Source: Paenibacillus pectinilyticus
GTDB taxonomy: Bacteria > Bacillota > Bacilli > Paenibacillales > NBRC-103111
Assembly (NCBI RefSeq): GCF_001700435.1
Contig: NZ_LYPC01000025.1
Coordinates: 1-37,986, forward strand
Length of the DNA: 37,986 bases
Direction: 5' to 3'
Shown here: one piece after another, positions 1-10,900 of the stretch
Layout of the letters: every line of letters begins with the position of its first letter
Position numbering within the stretch: position 1 is the stretch's first letter
Notes under the pieces: generated by a model
Told to the model about the DNA's origin: nothing
The model's input: only the letters and a program-made list of their open reading frames with translations
Databases searched by the model: none
Position numbers and translations under genes: made by a program

Positions 1-80
1 TCTCGAACACGACCGTTAAGCCCTCCAGCGTCGATGGTACTTGAACCGCAGGGTTCTGGGAGAGTAGAACGTTGCCAAGC
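1..80 (+). rRNA. rrf: 5S ribosomal RNA, 3' part (truncated by window start)
   Basis: The first 80 bases read as the 3' two thirds of a Firmicute 5S rRNA: CGAACACGACCGTTAAG, then CCAGCG-CGATGGTA, then GGGAGAGTAGAACGTTGCCAAGC at the 3' end. The 5' part lies outside the window. A strong terminator follows directly, so this is the end of an rRNA operon. In B. subtilis an rRNA operon also lies just upstream of guaB. Confidence 0.93.
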
Positions 81-89
81 GCACAGTAA

Positions 90-128
90 GAGTCTTTCTG
101 GATTTTTTCCAGAAAGACTCTTTTTTTT
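90..128 (+). terminator. Rho-independent terminator of the rRNA operon
   Basis: A perfect 13-bp stem (90-102 with 108-120, GAGTCTTTCTGGA against its complement) has a five-T loop and is followed by eight T residues (121-128). It sits ten bases after the 5S rRNA end. Confidence 0.95.
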
Positions 129-183
129 ATATCTGTAAATGTTGCTTTTTTAACCATACTAATCCTTACGAGGAGGGATAGCG

Positions 184-1386
184 ATGGAGACAAAAAGCAG
201 CATGAGATGGATCAGCAGGGTGTGTCTTTGTTCGTTAGTAACATTAATGGTGAATGGTTGCTCCACCAAGATTGAAGAAGTGAAGGAGGAGGCCAATCCA
301 CTTCATTCTTTGACCAATCTAGGAAGCGTTGGACCTGCCCCTATTCAAGAAGCGAAGAAGATGCCGGTTGTTGCGGCGAAGTCAGCTTTGCAGAAGCCTG
401 CGAAACCAGTGGTCAAGGGGATTTACGTTTCGGCTTGGTCCTCCGTAGGCAACAAATTTGAGCAACTCATTGATCTCGTGGAACGTACCGATTTGAACGC
501 CATGGTCATTGATGTTAAGAATGACTCTGGTCAAGTGACATACCCTTCAAATGTTCCTATGGTGAATGAGATCGGGGCGAATAGCCACGTCATTATACAT
601 GATTTGAAAGCAAAGCTGCAGAGATTGAAGGAAAAGAATATTTATACCATTGCTAGACTGGTTGTTTTTAAAGATCCTTATTTGAGCAAAAAGAAAAGCA
701 CGTATGCTCTGAAGAACCGAAGCGGCGGCGTTTGGAAGGATGCGAAGGGGATAGCTTGGGTGGATCCTTTTAAGAGAGAAGTGTGGGACTATAATATCCA
801 AATCGCGAATGAAGTGGCGAGCCTGGGCTTCGATGAGATTCAGTTCGACTATGTGAGGTTCCCAGAGAATGGGCCGAAGGTGAACCGTGAGGTGCTGTTT
901 GATAACCCTCAGAAGCTAAGTAAGGCGCAGGATATTGCGAGTTTTCTGCAACAAGCGAAGGAGCAGATCGGAGATAAAGCCTATATTTCGGCCGATGTGT
1001 TTGGCTTAACGACCTCCTTACCTGATGATATGGGAATTGGACAGGACTGGGGGATGATCAGCAAGCATGTTAATTTTATATCGCCAATGTTATACCCATC
1101 TCATTACACCACAGGGATTTACGGCGTCAAAAGTCCGGATTTACAGCCTTATGCGATCGTCCACCAGGCGATCCACGATGCCAATGTGAAAAACCTGCAG
1201 TTAGCCAAAGCTAATCGTCAGATCGCTCAGATCAGGCCGTGGTATCAGGATTTTACAGCGACGTGGGTAAAGCCGCATAAGACGTATGGTGCGGTGGACG
1301 TGAAGGAGCAAATTAAGGCGGCCAAGGAGCAAGGGGTGGAGCAGTTCCTTTTATGGAATCCCAGCAGCACCTACTCCTATCGTTAA
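184..1386 (+). CDS. Secreted lipoprotein, putative glycoside hydrolase (DUF4015 family)
   Basis: 400 residues. The N-terminus has a basic start, a hydrophobic stretch and a lipobox-like V-N-G-C (Cys about 26), so it is probably exported and lipid-anchored. A linker of about 50 residues precedes a domain starting GIYVSAWS at about residue 79. Hallmarks of the DUF4015 (PF13200) putative glycosyl hydrolase family are visible: MVIDVKNDSG, VDPF-REVWDYN, GFDEIQFDYVRFP and ISPMLYPSHY, as expected for a TIM-barrel with acidic active-site residues. The substrate is unknown; a cell-wall or exopolysaccharide role is inference. An AGGAGGG ribosome site at 172-178 supports the ATG start. The gene stands alone between the rRNA terminator and the guaB promoter. 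Confidence 0.82.
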   Translation: METKSSMRWISRVCLCSLVTLMVNGCSTKIEEVKEEANPLHSLTNLGSVGPAPIQEAKKMPVVAAKSALQKPAKPVVKGIYVSAWSSVGNKFEQLIDLVERTDLNAMVIDVKNDSGQVTYPSNVPMVNEIGANSHVIIHDLKAKLQRLKEKNIYTIARLVVFKDPYLSKKKSTYALKNRSGGVWKDAKGIAWVDPFKREVWDYNIQIANEVASLGFDEIQFDYVRFPENGPKVNREVLFDNPQKLSKAQDIASFLQQAKEQIGDKAYISADVFGLTTSLPDDMGIGQDWGMISKHVNFISPMLYPSHYTTGIYGVKSPDLQPYAIVHQAIHDANVKNLQLAKANRQIAQIRPWYQDFTATWVKPHKTYGAVDVKEQIKAAKEQGVEQFLLWNPSSTYSYR

Positions 1387-1436
1387 CCGAATTGACTTAT
1401 TCGCAGAGGCAGTAGGCAGTGGGCAGGTCCTTTCCC

Positions 1437-1466
1437 TTGACACGAAAAATAGGCTTTTGTTAAGAT
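1437..1466 (+). promoter_or_regulatory. Probable sigma-A promoter of guaB
   Basis: A perfect -35 TTGACA (1437-1442) is followed after 18 bases by TAAGAT (1461-1466), giving a leader of about 75 bases before guaB. I saw no purine riboswitch fold in the leader. Confidence 0.6.
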
Positions 1467-1523
1467 TGCAATCATATACAAATGAATGAACAGAAGCTTA
1501 TGAATCAAGCTTTCTTACGATAG

Positions 1524-3008
<1,485 letters not shown>

Positions 3009-3074
3009 AGGAGAGACTTTTAGCTTCGGCTAAAAGATCCCTATATATTGCCACAATACGGATGAAATGAGAGG

Positions 3075-3106
3075 CGTGGGGACTTAACCCACGTTTTCTT
3101 TTTTTT
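3075..3106 (+). terminator. Rho-independent terminator after guaB
   Basis: Stem CGTGGG (3075-3080) pairs with CCCACG (3088-3093), followed by TTTTCTTTTTTTT. A second hairpin just upstream (CTTTTAGC-TTCG-GCTAAAAG, about 3017-3036) lacks a T-run and may be an mRNA 3' structure. Confidence 0.85.
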
Positions 3107-3155
3107 GACATGTGCTAGTTGAACGTTGCAGCCGTTTATTTCGTCTAATGGGGTG

Positions 3156-3164
3156 TGCTACAAT
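3156..3164 (+). promoter_or_regulatory. Extended -10 promoter element upstream of dacA
   Basis: TGCTACAAT matches an extended -10 (TGnTACAAT). The -35 region 17 bases upstream (TTATTT) is weak, as is common with extended -10 promoters. It gives a leader of about 45 bases before dacA. Confidence 0.5.
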
Positions 3165-3213
3165 ATAAGGTATTGTAAGTCTTGTCCAAACATCATCTAG
3201 GGAGAGTGAAATT

Positions 3214-4584
3214 GTGAGATTTTTAAGTTTTACAAGGAAAAAGGTTGCTTTGGTGTTAGGTGTTAGCTTAATTGCTCAATCCCTACTTTTACATATACAG
3301 CCAACCTACGCGGCAGATACGAAGAAGGCAGCGGCTACGCCAACGCCTACAGCGGTAACAACCCCTGCCCCGAGTGCGGGGAGTACGCCAACAGCTGCAC
3401 CGAATGAGCCCCAGCCGTTAGCGAAATCTGCGATTATTATGGAAGCCAGTACGGGTGCAGTTTTGTATCAAATGAACGCGGATGAAGCCTTCCCTCCGGC
3501 AAGTATGGCGAAGATGATGACGGAGTATTTGGCTATGGAGAGTATCAAAGAAGGCAAATACAAGTGGGATTCACCAGTCACAGCGAGTAAGAATGCGGCT
3601 GACGTAATCGGTTCTGGACAGTTGATCGCTGAGAATGAAACGCTGACGTTCAAAGATATGTTCAGTGCGATGTCGATCTATTCGGCGAACGATGCATCTG
3701 TAGCTTTTGCGGAATTGCTTGGAGGCACGGAAGAGAATTTTGCGAAAATGATGAATGAGAAAGCCAAGCAATTAGGCATGTCGGATAAGGCTCATTTCAT
3801 TAGTGCAACAGGACTTTCACGTTCCGATCTCAAGAATCCACCTGCTTCCATTGATGGAGAAACGAAGATGACGGCTCGTGATGCCGCTATTCTTGCCTAC
3901 AATATTTTGAAAGATCATAAAGAAATCTTGGAATTCACGAAAATTCCTTCGGCCAAGCTAAGACCAACAGATAAGACGCCGATGATCAACTGGAACTGGA
4001 TGCTCGAAGGAAATTCGACGAATGTTAATTTTAAAAAGTATGCGTATCCAGGTCTTGATGGTCTGAAAACGGGTTCTACGGATGATGCGGGCTACTGCTT
4101 CACGGGAACGGCAGAACGTAACGGTATGCGTCTGATTACAGTTGTTATGGGGACGAAAACAGAGCCAGAACGTTTCAATGAAACACGTAAACTGATGGAC
4201 TATGGATTCAATAATTTCGAAATGAAACCGTTCCTGAATGCGAAACAAGCGATAGATTCTTTGAAAAGTGTAAACATTAAGAAGGGTGTACAATTAGAAG
4301 TACCTCTTGTAACAAAATCAGGACTAACATTCGTTGCTAGAAAAGGCGCGAAAGACACAGATTTCCAAGTGACGACAGAGTCTGTGGAAGAAAGCAAGCT
4401 TGTCGCTCCGATTGCGAAAGGCGATACGCTCGGGAAAGTCAAAGTAAGTTACAATGGCCAAGATAAAACTGTAGATTTGATTGCTGATGCTGATGTGGAA
4501 AAAGGCAGCTGGATCCGACTGTTGTTCCGCTCCATTAAAAACTTCTTCAGCGACATGTTTCATGGGATCAAAGGCAAAGCATAG
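3214..4584 (+). CDS. dacA: D-alanyl-D-alanine carboxypeptidase (class C low-mass PBP, PBP5-type)
   Basis: 456 residues. It trims the terminal D-Ala from peptidoglycan pentapeptides outside the membrane. A Sec signal peptide (about 1-34, ending TYA-AD) is followed by a Thr/Pro/Ala linker to about 67. The three penicillin-binding motifs are intact: SMAK with Ser97 and Lys100, SAN at 157-159, and KTG at 285-287. A PBP5 C-terminal beta domain (about 310-410) and an amphipathic C-terminal helix (WIRLLFRSIKNFF) for membrane attachment follow. The start is GTG at 3214 behind GGGAGAG. In sporeformers this is the main vegetative carboxypeptidase. Its place between guaB and pdxS matches B. subtilis. 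Confidence 0.96.
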   Translation: MRFLSFTRKKVALVLGVSLIAQSLLLHIQPTYAADTKKAAATPTPTAVTTPAPSAGSTPTAAPNEPQPLAKSAIIMEASTGAVLYQMNADEAFPPASMAKMMTEYLAMESIKEGKYKWDSPVTASKNAADVIGSGQLIAENETLTFKDMFSAMSIYSANDASVAFAELLGGTEENFAKMMNEKAKQLGMSDKAHFISATGLSRSDLKNPPASIDGETKMTARDAAILAYNILKDHKEILEFTKIPSAKLRPTDKTPMINWNWMLEGNSTNVNFKKYAYPGLDGLKTGSTDDAGYCFTGTAERNGMRLITVVMGTKTEPERFNETRKLMDYGFNNFEMKPFLNAKQAIDSLKSVNIKKGVQLEVPLVTKSGLTFVARKGAKDTDFQVTTESVEESKLVAPIAKGDTLGKVKVSYNGQDKTVDLIADADVEKGSWIRLLFRSIKNFFSDMFHGIKGKA

Positions 4585-4705
4585 GCCAGAAAATGGGTTG
4601 TATAATACCCTTCCTTCATGTAAAATTGTTGTTTAGAAGTTTATTATCGAATCGTGTAGGGAACTACACCGAAATTGGCATAGAAGCTATAGGAGGAAAT
4701 AAAGA

Positions 4706-5587
4706 ATGGAAACAGGAACTTCCCGCGTTAAAACTGGTATGGCCGAAATGCAAAAAGGCGGCGTGATCATGGACGTTATGAACGCTGAGCAAGCAAAAAT
4801 CGCAGAAGCAGCTGGCGCGTCCGCTGTTATGGCACTTGAGCGCGTACCTGCAGACATTCGTGCTGCTGGTGGCGTATCCCGTATGGCTGACCCAACAATT
4901 GTTGAGGATGTCATGAAAGTAGTATCCATTCCAGTCATGGCGAAAGCAAGAATCGGACACTTCGTTGAAGCAAAGGTTCTTGAATCCCTAGGCGTTGACT
5001 ATATCGATGAGAGTGAAGTACTGACTCCTGCGGATGAAGTATTCCATATCAACAAACGTGATTTCACCGTTCCTTTCGTATGTGGCTGCCGCGATCTTGG
5101 TGAAGCACTTCGTCGTATTGGTGAAGGTGCATCCATGCTTCGTACCAAAGGTGAGCCAGGAACAGGTAACATCGTTGAAGCGGTTCGTCACATGCGTACA
5201 ATTCAAGGTCAAATTCGCAAAGTACAATCCATGTCTTTGGACGAGTTGATGTTCGAAGCGAAAACGCTTGGCGCTCCTTATGAGCTCTTGCTGCAAATTC
5301 ACCAAACAGGTAAATTACCTGTTGTTAACTTCGCAGCTGGCGGTGTAGCTACACCTGCTGATGCAGCGTTGATGATGCACCTTGGTTCTGATGGTGTATT
5401 CGTTGGATCCGGTATTTTCAAATCCGACAGCCCAGAGAAGTTCGCGAAAGCGATCGTTGAAGCGGTGACGCACTACACAGATTACAAAATGATCGCTGAA
5501 ATCTCCAAAAACCTAGGTACCCCTATGAAGGGAATCGAAATTTCCAAGCTTCAAGCTTCCGAGCGTATGCAGGAGCGCGGCTGGTAA
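4706..5587 (+). CDS. pdxS: Pyridoxal 5'-phosphate synthase, lyase subunit
   Basis: 293 residues, full length. PdxS condenses ribose 5-phosphate, glyceraldehyde 3-phosphate and PdxT-derived ammonia into pyridoxal 5'-phosphate. Key residues are in their expected places: Asp23 (GGVIMDV), the ribose-binding Lys80 (VMAKARIGH) and Lys148 ([12 protein letters not shown]). [14 protein letters not shown] and the phosphate-binding [13 protein letters not shown] / GVFVGSGIF segments are also present. The AGGAGG site at 4691-4696 supports the ATG. The stop codon TAA shares one base with the pdxT start (TAATG), which suggests translational coupling of the two complex subunits. No MocR-type regulator (PdxR) lies next to it. 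Confidence 0.98.
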   Translation: METGTSRVKTGMAEMQKGGVIMDVMNAEQAKIAEAAGASAVMALERVPADIRAAGGVSRMADPTIVEDVMKVVSIPVMAKARIGHFVEAKVLESLGVDYIDESEVLTPADEVFHINKRDFTVPFVCGCRDLGEALRRIGEGASMLRTKGEPGTGNIVEAVRHMRTIQGQIRKVQSMSLDELMFEAKTLGAPYELLLQIHQTGKLPVVNFAAGGVATPADAALMMHLGSDGVFVGSGIFKSDSPEKFAKAIVEAVTHYTDYKMIAEISKNLGTPMKGIEISKLQASERMQERGW

Positions 5588-6165
5588 TGACGAAGATTGG
5601 GGTTCTCGCGCTGCAAGGCGCGGTAGCGGAGCATATACGCGGTATTGAAAAGGCGGGCGCGGAAGGTGTCGTTGTTAAACGCACGGAGCAGCTCGCTGAG
5701 CTCGACGGCATCATCCTCCCAGGCGGAGAGAGCACAACGATTGGTAAGCTTATGCGTACGTATGGCTTCATCGAGGCGTTACGTGAATTCTCTGCAGCAG
5801 GAAAGCCTATCTTCGGCACCTGCGCGGGGTTGATTGTCATCGCGAAAGAGATCACCGGGCAACCGGAAGCTCATCTTGAGCTGATGGACATTACGGTGGC
5901 TCGTAACGCATTCGGTCGTCAACGCGAGAGCTTTGAGACGGACTTGCCGATCAAAGGCATTGACGAGAACGTTCGCGCGGTATTCATTCGAGCCCCACTT
6001 ATTGAGAAAGTGGGACCGGATGTTGATGTACTGGCCACGTATGACGGCCAGATTGTTGCCGCGCGGCAAGGGCATCTCCTTGCGGCGTCGTTTCACCCGG
6101 AGCTGACGGATGATTTCCGTCTGCACAGTTATTTCTTAGACATGGTAAAGCAAAGCCAAGCATAA
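5587..6165 (+). CDS. pdxT: Pyridoxal 5'-phosphate synthase, glutaminase subunit
   Basis: 192 residues, typical for this class I glutamine amidotransferase. It hydrolyses glutamine and channels ammonia to PdxS. The oxyanion motif GGEST (46-50), the nucleophile Cys79 in FGTCAGL, and the His170/Glu172 pair in SFHPEL form the expected catalytic triad. The ATG overlaps the pdxS stop by one base, with no separate strong ribosome site, so it is probably translated by coupling. GC content is visibly higher than in pdxS. Confidence 0.97.
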   Translation: MTKIGVLALQGAVAEHIRGIEKAGAEGVVVKRTEQLAELDGIILPGGESTTIGKLMRTYGFIEALREFSAAGKPIFGTCAGLIVIAKEITGQPEAHLELMDITVARNAFGRQRESFETDLPIKGIDENVRAVFIRAPLIEKVGPDVDVLATYDGQIVAARQGHLLAASFHPELTDDFRLHSYFLDMVKQSQA

Positions 6166-6174
6166 TACACGGTT

Positions 6175-6216
6175 CAAGCACCTTGATTTAACCGGGATTG
6201 CCGGTATGGGTGCTTG
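6175..6216 (+). other. Intergenic two-tier hairpin between pdxT and serS
   Basis: CAAGCACC (6175-6182) pairs with GGTGCTTG (6209-6216), and an inner ACCGG (6191-6195) pairs with CCGGT (6201-6205). No T-run follows, so it is not an obvious terminator. It lies only about 40 bases upstream of the serS start and could affect mRNA stability or initiation. Confidence 0.45.
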
Positions 6217-6257
6217 CTTCCATATACAAACCATTTTGCGCTAACGGAGGAATCTCC

Positions 6258-7538
6258 TTGTTTGATGTAAAGTTACTTCGAAGTGATTTAGCAGCTGTAC
6301 AAGCTGCCATGCAAAACCGCGGCAAACAGATCGAGGAGCTGAATGGTTTTACAGCTCTAGATGTGAAGCGTAGAGAGCTGCTGCAAGAGACTGAGCAGTT
6401 GAAGAACCGCCGTAACACCGTGTCGCAGGAAGTAGCCGGTCGTAAAAGATCTGGTGAAAATGCTGATGAGCTGATTCAAGAAATGAAAGTGGTCGGAGAC
6501 CGCATTAAAGAGCTGGATGACGAGATTCGTGTCTTGGACGAGTCTTTACAACAGGTTCTTCTCTCCATCCCTAATATGCCGCACGCAAGCGTTCCTGTGG
6601 GCCGTACAGAAGAAGAGAACGTTGAATTGCGCCGTATCGGCGAGATTCCATCGTTCGATTTCGAAGTGAAGCCGCATTGGGAAGTTGCGCAGGAGCTCGG
6701 CATCTTAGATTTCGAAGCAGCGGCGAAGGTAACGGGTTCGCGTTTCGTGTTCTACAAAGGGCTTGGCGCTCGTCTAGAGCGCGCTTTGATCAACTTCATG
6801 ATGGACCTGCACAGCGATGAGCATGGCTATGAAGAAATGCTGCCTCCTTATATCGTGAACCGTGATAGCTTGACGGGAACAGGACAGCTTCCGAAGTTTG
6901 AGGAAGATGTGTTCAAGATAGAGAACTCGGAATATTTCTTGATTCCAACAGCAGAAGTACCGGTCACGAATTATCATCGTGAAGATATTCTAACGAATGA
7001 ACAGCTGCCGGTTAACTTTGTGGCGTTCAGCGCTTGTTTCCGTTCGGAAGCAGGATCTGCTGGTCGCGATACACGTGGGCTAATCAGACAGCACCAATTC
7101 AACAAAATTGAGCTTGTAAAGCTTGTAAAGCCCGAAGACTCCTATGAGGAGTTGGAGAAGCTTACAGGGCATGCTGAGCGCGTCCTACAGCTTCTGAAGT
7201 TGCCATACCGCGTGCTGTCACTCTGCACAGGTGATATTGGCTTCACATCGGCGAAGACGTATGATCTGGAAGTGTGGCTGCCTAATAGCGGTGCCTACCG
7301 TGAAATCTCCAGCTGCTCGAACTTCGAAGACTTCCAAGCGCGCAGAGCGAACATTCGCTTCCGCCGCGATGCGAAAGCGAAGCCAGAATTCGTACATACG
7401 CTGAACGGATCGGGCTTAGCGCTTGGTCGGACAGTTGCTGCGATTCTTGAAAATTATCAGCAAGCAGACGGGTCGATCGTCGTTCCAGACGTGCTTGTTC
7501 CTTACATGAACAACGTAAAAGTGATCACGAAAAAATAG
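6258..7538 (+). CDS. serS: Seryl-tRNA synthetase
   Basis: 426 residues from a TTG start at 6258, chosen because GGAGG (6246-6250) sits directly upstream and the protein then begins [10 protein letters not shown], the family's usual start. Longer in-frame upstream codons have no ribosome site. It charges tRNA-Ser. The N-terminal antiparallel coiled-coil arm (about 25-105) is followed by the class II catalytic core: [10 protein letters not shown], motif 2 [21 protein letters not shown], and motif 3 [11 protein letters not shown]. subtilis serS carries a T-box leader; here only about 90 bases separate pdxT from serS and no T-box is visible. A tRNA-Ser gene follows. Confidence 0.96.
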   Translation: MFDVKLLRSDLAAVQAAMQNRGKQIEELNGFTALDVKRRELLQETEQLKNRRNTVSQEVAGRKRSGENADELIQEMKVVGDRIKELDDEIRVLDESLQQVLLSIPNMPHASVPVGRTEEENVELRRIGEIPSFDFEVKPHWEVAQELGILDFEAAAKVTGSRFVFYKGLGARLERALINFMMDLHSDEHGYEEMLPPYIVNRDSLTGTGQLPKFEEDVFKIENSEYFLIPTAEVPVTNYHREDILTNEQLPVNFVAFSACFRSEAGSAGRDTRGLIRQHQFNKIELVKLVKPEDSYEELEKLTGHAERVLQLLKLPYRVLSLCTGDIGFTSAKTYDLEVWLPNSGAYREISSCSNFEDFQARRANIRFRRDAKAKPEFVHTLNGSGLALGRTVAAILENYQQADGSIVVPDVLVPYMNNVKVITKK

Positions 7539-7541
7539 CAC

Positions 7542-7571
7542 TTGCATCGAGCTGTGATTATGTGCTACAAT
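7542..7571 (+). promoter_or_regulatory. Promoter of tRNA-Ser
   Basis: TTGCAT (7542-7547), an 18-base spacer and TACAAT (7566-7571) with an upstream TG (extended -10). It overlaps the serS stop region and lies about 50 bases before the tRNA. Confidence 0.7.
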
Positions 7572-7621
7572 GCTTTTTGTCACTGCACAAGGTCGTCTCT
7601 CTAATCAGAGACGCCTATCGT

Positions 7622-7708
7622 GGAGAGGTGGTCGAGTGGTTTAAGGCAGCGGTCTTGAAAACCGCCGAGGTCGCAAGGTCTCCGTGGGTTCGAATCCCAC
7701 CCTCTCCG
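7622..7708 (+). tRNA. tRNA-Ser (anticodon UGA)
   Basis: The acceptor GGAGAGG (7622-7628) pairs with CCTCTCC (7701-7707), with discriminator G at 7708 and no encoded CCA. The anticodon stem GCGGT/ACCGC encloses loop CTTGAAA with TGA at 7656-7658. The long variable arm is typical of tRNA-Ser, and GGTTCGAATCC forms the T-loop. It lies next to serS, as in B. subtilis. Confidence 0.97.
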
Positions 7709-7733
7709 TAGCCAAGGTAATACCCAACCAAAA

Positions 7734-7769
7734 AGTCATGCGATTCTTCGAAATCGTGTGGCTTTTTTT
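7734..7769 (+). terminator. Terminator after tRNA-Ser
   Basis: A 12-bp stem (7734-7745 with 7752-7763, including three G-U pairs) and a six-base loop are followed by a run of seven T. Confidence 0.85.
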
Positions 7770-7909
7770 GTTTTTGTTTTTAGGGCAGAAAGGGCGTAGT
7801 GAGATTTACAAAATCTACATGATAAATTAACGAAGCGTGTGTATTTTGTACCTTGCACTTTTTTTATAATGGACAAGATTATCCCATTATGAGGAGAGTG
7901 AACTACATT

Positions 7910-10900
7910 TTGAAAACTCGAATAAAATCTCGTGTCATTTCATCTATAACGGCGGTACTCGTTTTATCTGGGTTAATTCCGACGGCAGCCACAGTCATGG
8001 CGGATACGACAACAACGACGACGACAAATACGACTAATACAAGTGCTAATCATGTTGTTATTAGTGAGATTTATGCTGGGGGGACGGGGAATGATACGAG
8101 CAAAGCTGCTTATTCCCACGATTTCATTGAGCTATACAATCCTACTGATGAGGAAATACCTCTATCAGGATGGTCGTTACAATATGCAACAGCAAAAAGT
8201 TCTTCATGGTATGTAATTCAATTAGGAACGAAGACTCCATCTATAAAGGCTCATGGCTATTATTTAATTAAGATGGGTACAAGTAATTTAGCCGGTGGGT
8301 ATATTAAGTCGTTAGACGATTCTTATGCAGATGCAATTGCCAATAATCCAACTACAGCTGATATCAATAAAGATGGATCGAAGATTGCCTTGGTTAAAAA
8401 CACGATCAATGCAATTACTACTGCGGATCCTAGAATAGATACCTTATCTGGTAATTTAGTTGATTTAGTTGGCTTTGGAAAAGGCAGTGTAGCTAATCCA
8501 AATGCAACAAATTCACCTAACGCTTATGAAGGTAGTGGGTTTCCACCAGACGGTTCTTATCAAAAAACGCTTGTTCGTAAAGGGATAGATCCTACAAGCT
8601 CCAATATATATATTCCGACTAGTAATATTAATGGTTACGGTAATGGACTAGATACTGATGATAATATTAATGATTTTGTTATTCTCAGTGGAGTCAGTTA
8701 TGTCAATCCTCAAAACAGTCAATCCCCACTAGAACCCTTCATTCAAGGGTCTGTAGATGATAACAATAAAACAGTAACCATTGATACATACAGAGCCGTG
8801 AGCTCTTCTGATTCTAGCTTTACGATCAATCTGGCTACCCAGACCGGTAAGATAAGAGCGGGTGCCTTGATTCAAGGTACAGACTATGTTCTAAGTGGCT
8901 TACCTGCTGGTTTAACAAGCACAGCGATAGGGCTTTCAGATAGCTCTAATAACTCCATTACTTTTGAAATCGGAGGAACAGCTGCTGTTGATGTCTTGGC
9001 AAGTGCAAGTGTGAGTGTTCAGGTCTATACGCATGCATTAAACACACCTATTTATGGTGATTCGTGGACGATTGGAGGGATTACGCTCCAGCCTGCGACA
9101 CCGAAAGTGACAGCGGCACTTACAGATACTACGGTTTCTATGTCTTCTGCTACAGCAGTGAGTTCAGCAGACTCAAGTTTTGCTGTTCAATTAAGTAAGG
9201 GCACGATCAAAGATGGCCTGCTACAAGCTACGGATTACTCAGTAATCGGCCTACCAAGTGGTTTAAGTATTGAAGCCACCGGTGTTGCTGCAGCGAATAC
9301 AGTGAACTTCAGAGTCTACGGAACGGCTGCCCAGCCTATTTTAAATGACGTGAACCTCTCAGTCGTTTTGAAAAAGGAAGCTGTAACCGCAGGTGCTACG
9401 CAAGATTCCGATATCATTTCAGGCATCACATTGAAACGGGCATCGGCGCCTCTTCTAACAGATACCGATCGGAAGAACAGTGTTGTGAATGTGTTGAAGC
9501 AAGCGAATGCGTTCCACTCTGATTTATATGACAAAAACTATAAGTACAGTGAAATGAGATCATCCGCTTTTAAATTTTATCGTGGAAATAATCCCGTTTT
9601 CTTTCAGGATCTAGGTACACCTGTTTTACCTATTCCCGCAGCGTGGAAAGACTGGAATCAGGTAGACACTTGGATTGAAGGCGATGCGCATACGCGAAAT
9701 GTTGGTTTTTTTGACCATAACGATGGCAAGCCGTATTTCGATGTGAACGATCAAGATGAATCATTGAAAGCACCGTTTTATTTCGATTTAATCCGATTCA
9801 TCGCGAGTATTTATGTAACGAAGGACGATGTTTCGGGAACTAAAACGGCAACTGCTGCGGAAACAAGACAGGCTGCTAAGGATTTCTTAGAGCAGTATAA
9901 AACGACGCTCGAAAGCGTCAGAGGTAATGATACGGAGAATACGACGGTACTTGATGAGAGCTTTATGGCTCAGCATGGTTTCAGTTATTCGGGGTATATG
10001 TTGAAAACGTTCTTCGGCAGCTCGCCAACGGGTAACGAAGGACTTCTAGATGGGATTACGAACAGTAGCTTCCTAGATGGGTATTCGCAAGTTACCGATG
10101 GCCAACGGAAATTAAAGAAAATTGCCCTTCCAACCGATGCGAAGAATGGTAATGAAAAAGTACTTGCCACTACACCAGCTGAAGAAAGTGAACTTAAAGC
10201 CAACTGGTCAACGTATGTGAACCAAACACGTCTAAGTTCAGGAGACAAGGCGTCCTATTTTGCCATCAAGGATATCGGGCGTGTGATTGAAAAAGGATTA
10301 GGCAGTATCGGTGTTAGAAGATATTTCGTTCTGATTGAAGGCCCTACAAGTGATCCAAATGATGATATCATCCTCAATGTGAAACAGCAGAAAATGCCTG
10401 CTATGGTAGGCAACACGTATAAGCCACTGGATTACTCGGCATATGTGGATCATGACGCTGACCGCACGAAGACTGCTTACGATGCCTTATCCGCGGTGGA
10501 AGATCCTTTTATCGGGTCATTAAACGGCTCTGCGAAAACGTTCTTGGTCCGCCAATTGTCAGCATATGACCGTGATTTTAATGATAAGAAGTTTTCAAGT
10601 TTTGCGGACTATCAAGATTTCCTCAAGGCTTCAGCTATGGCTTATGCGTATACACATGCGCGTGCAGATCGTAATCTCGGATATAGCTTCGAGGACAGTG
10701 TAAGCACGATCTTGAACTCGGATTGGAGTACCATTCGCGATACGATGGTGAATCTAGGTGAGGATTATGCGAAGCAAGTGGTCGCGGACTATAATCAGTA
10801 TAAAATTGTTCCTAATGCTAATTTGATTGATATTACCGATTTGAGTGCTTTGACGATTACGGGAGGGACAATTTCCCCTGCATTTAGCAGTAAACAGACT

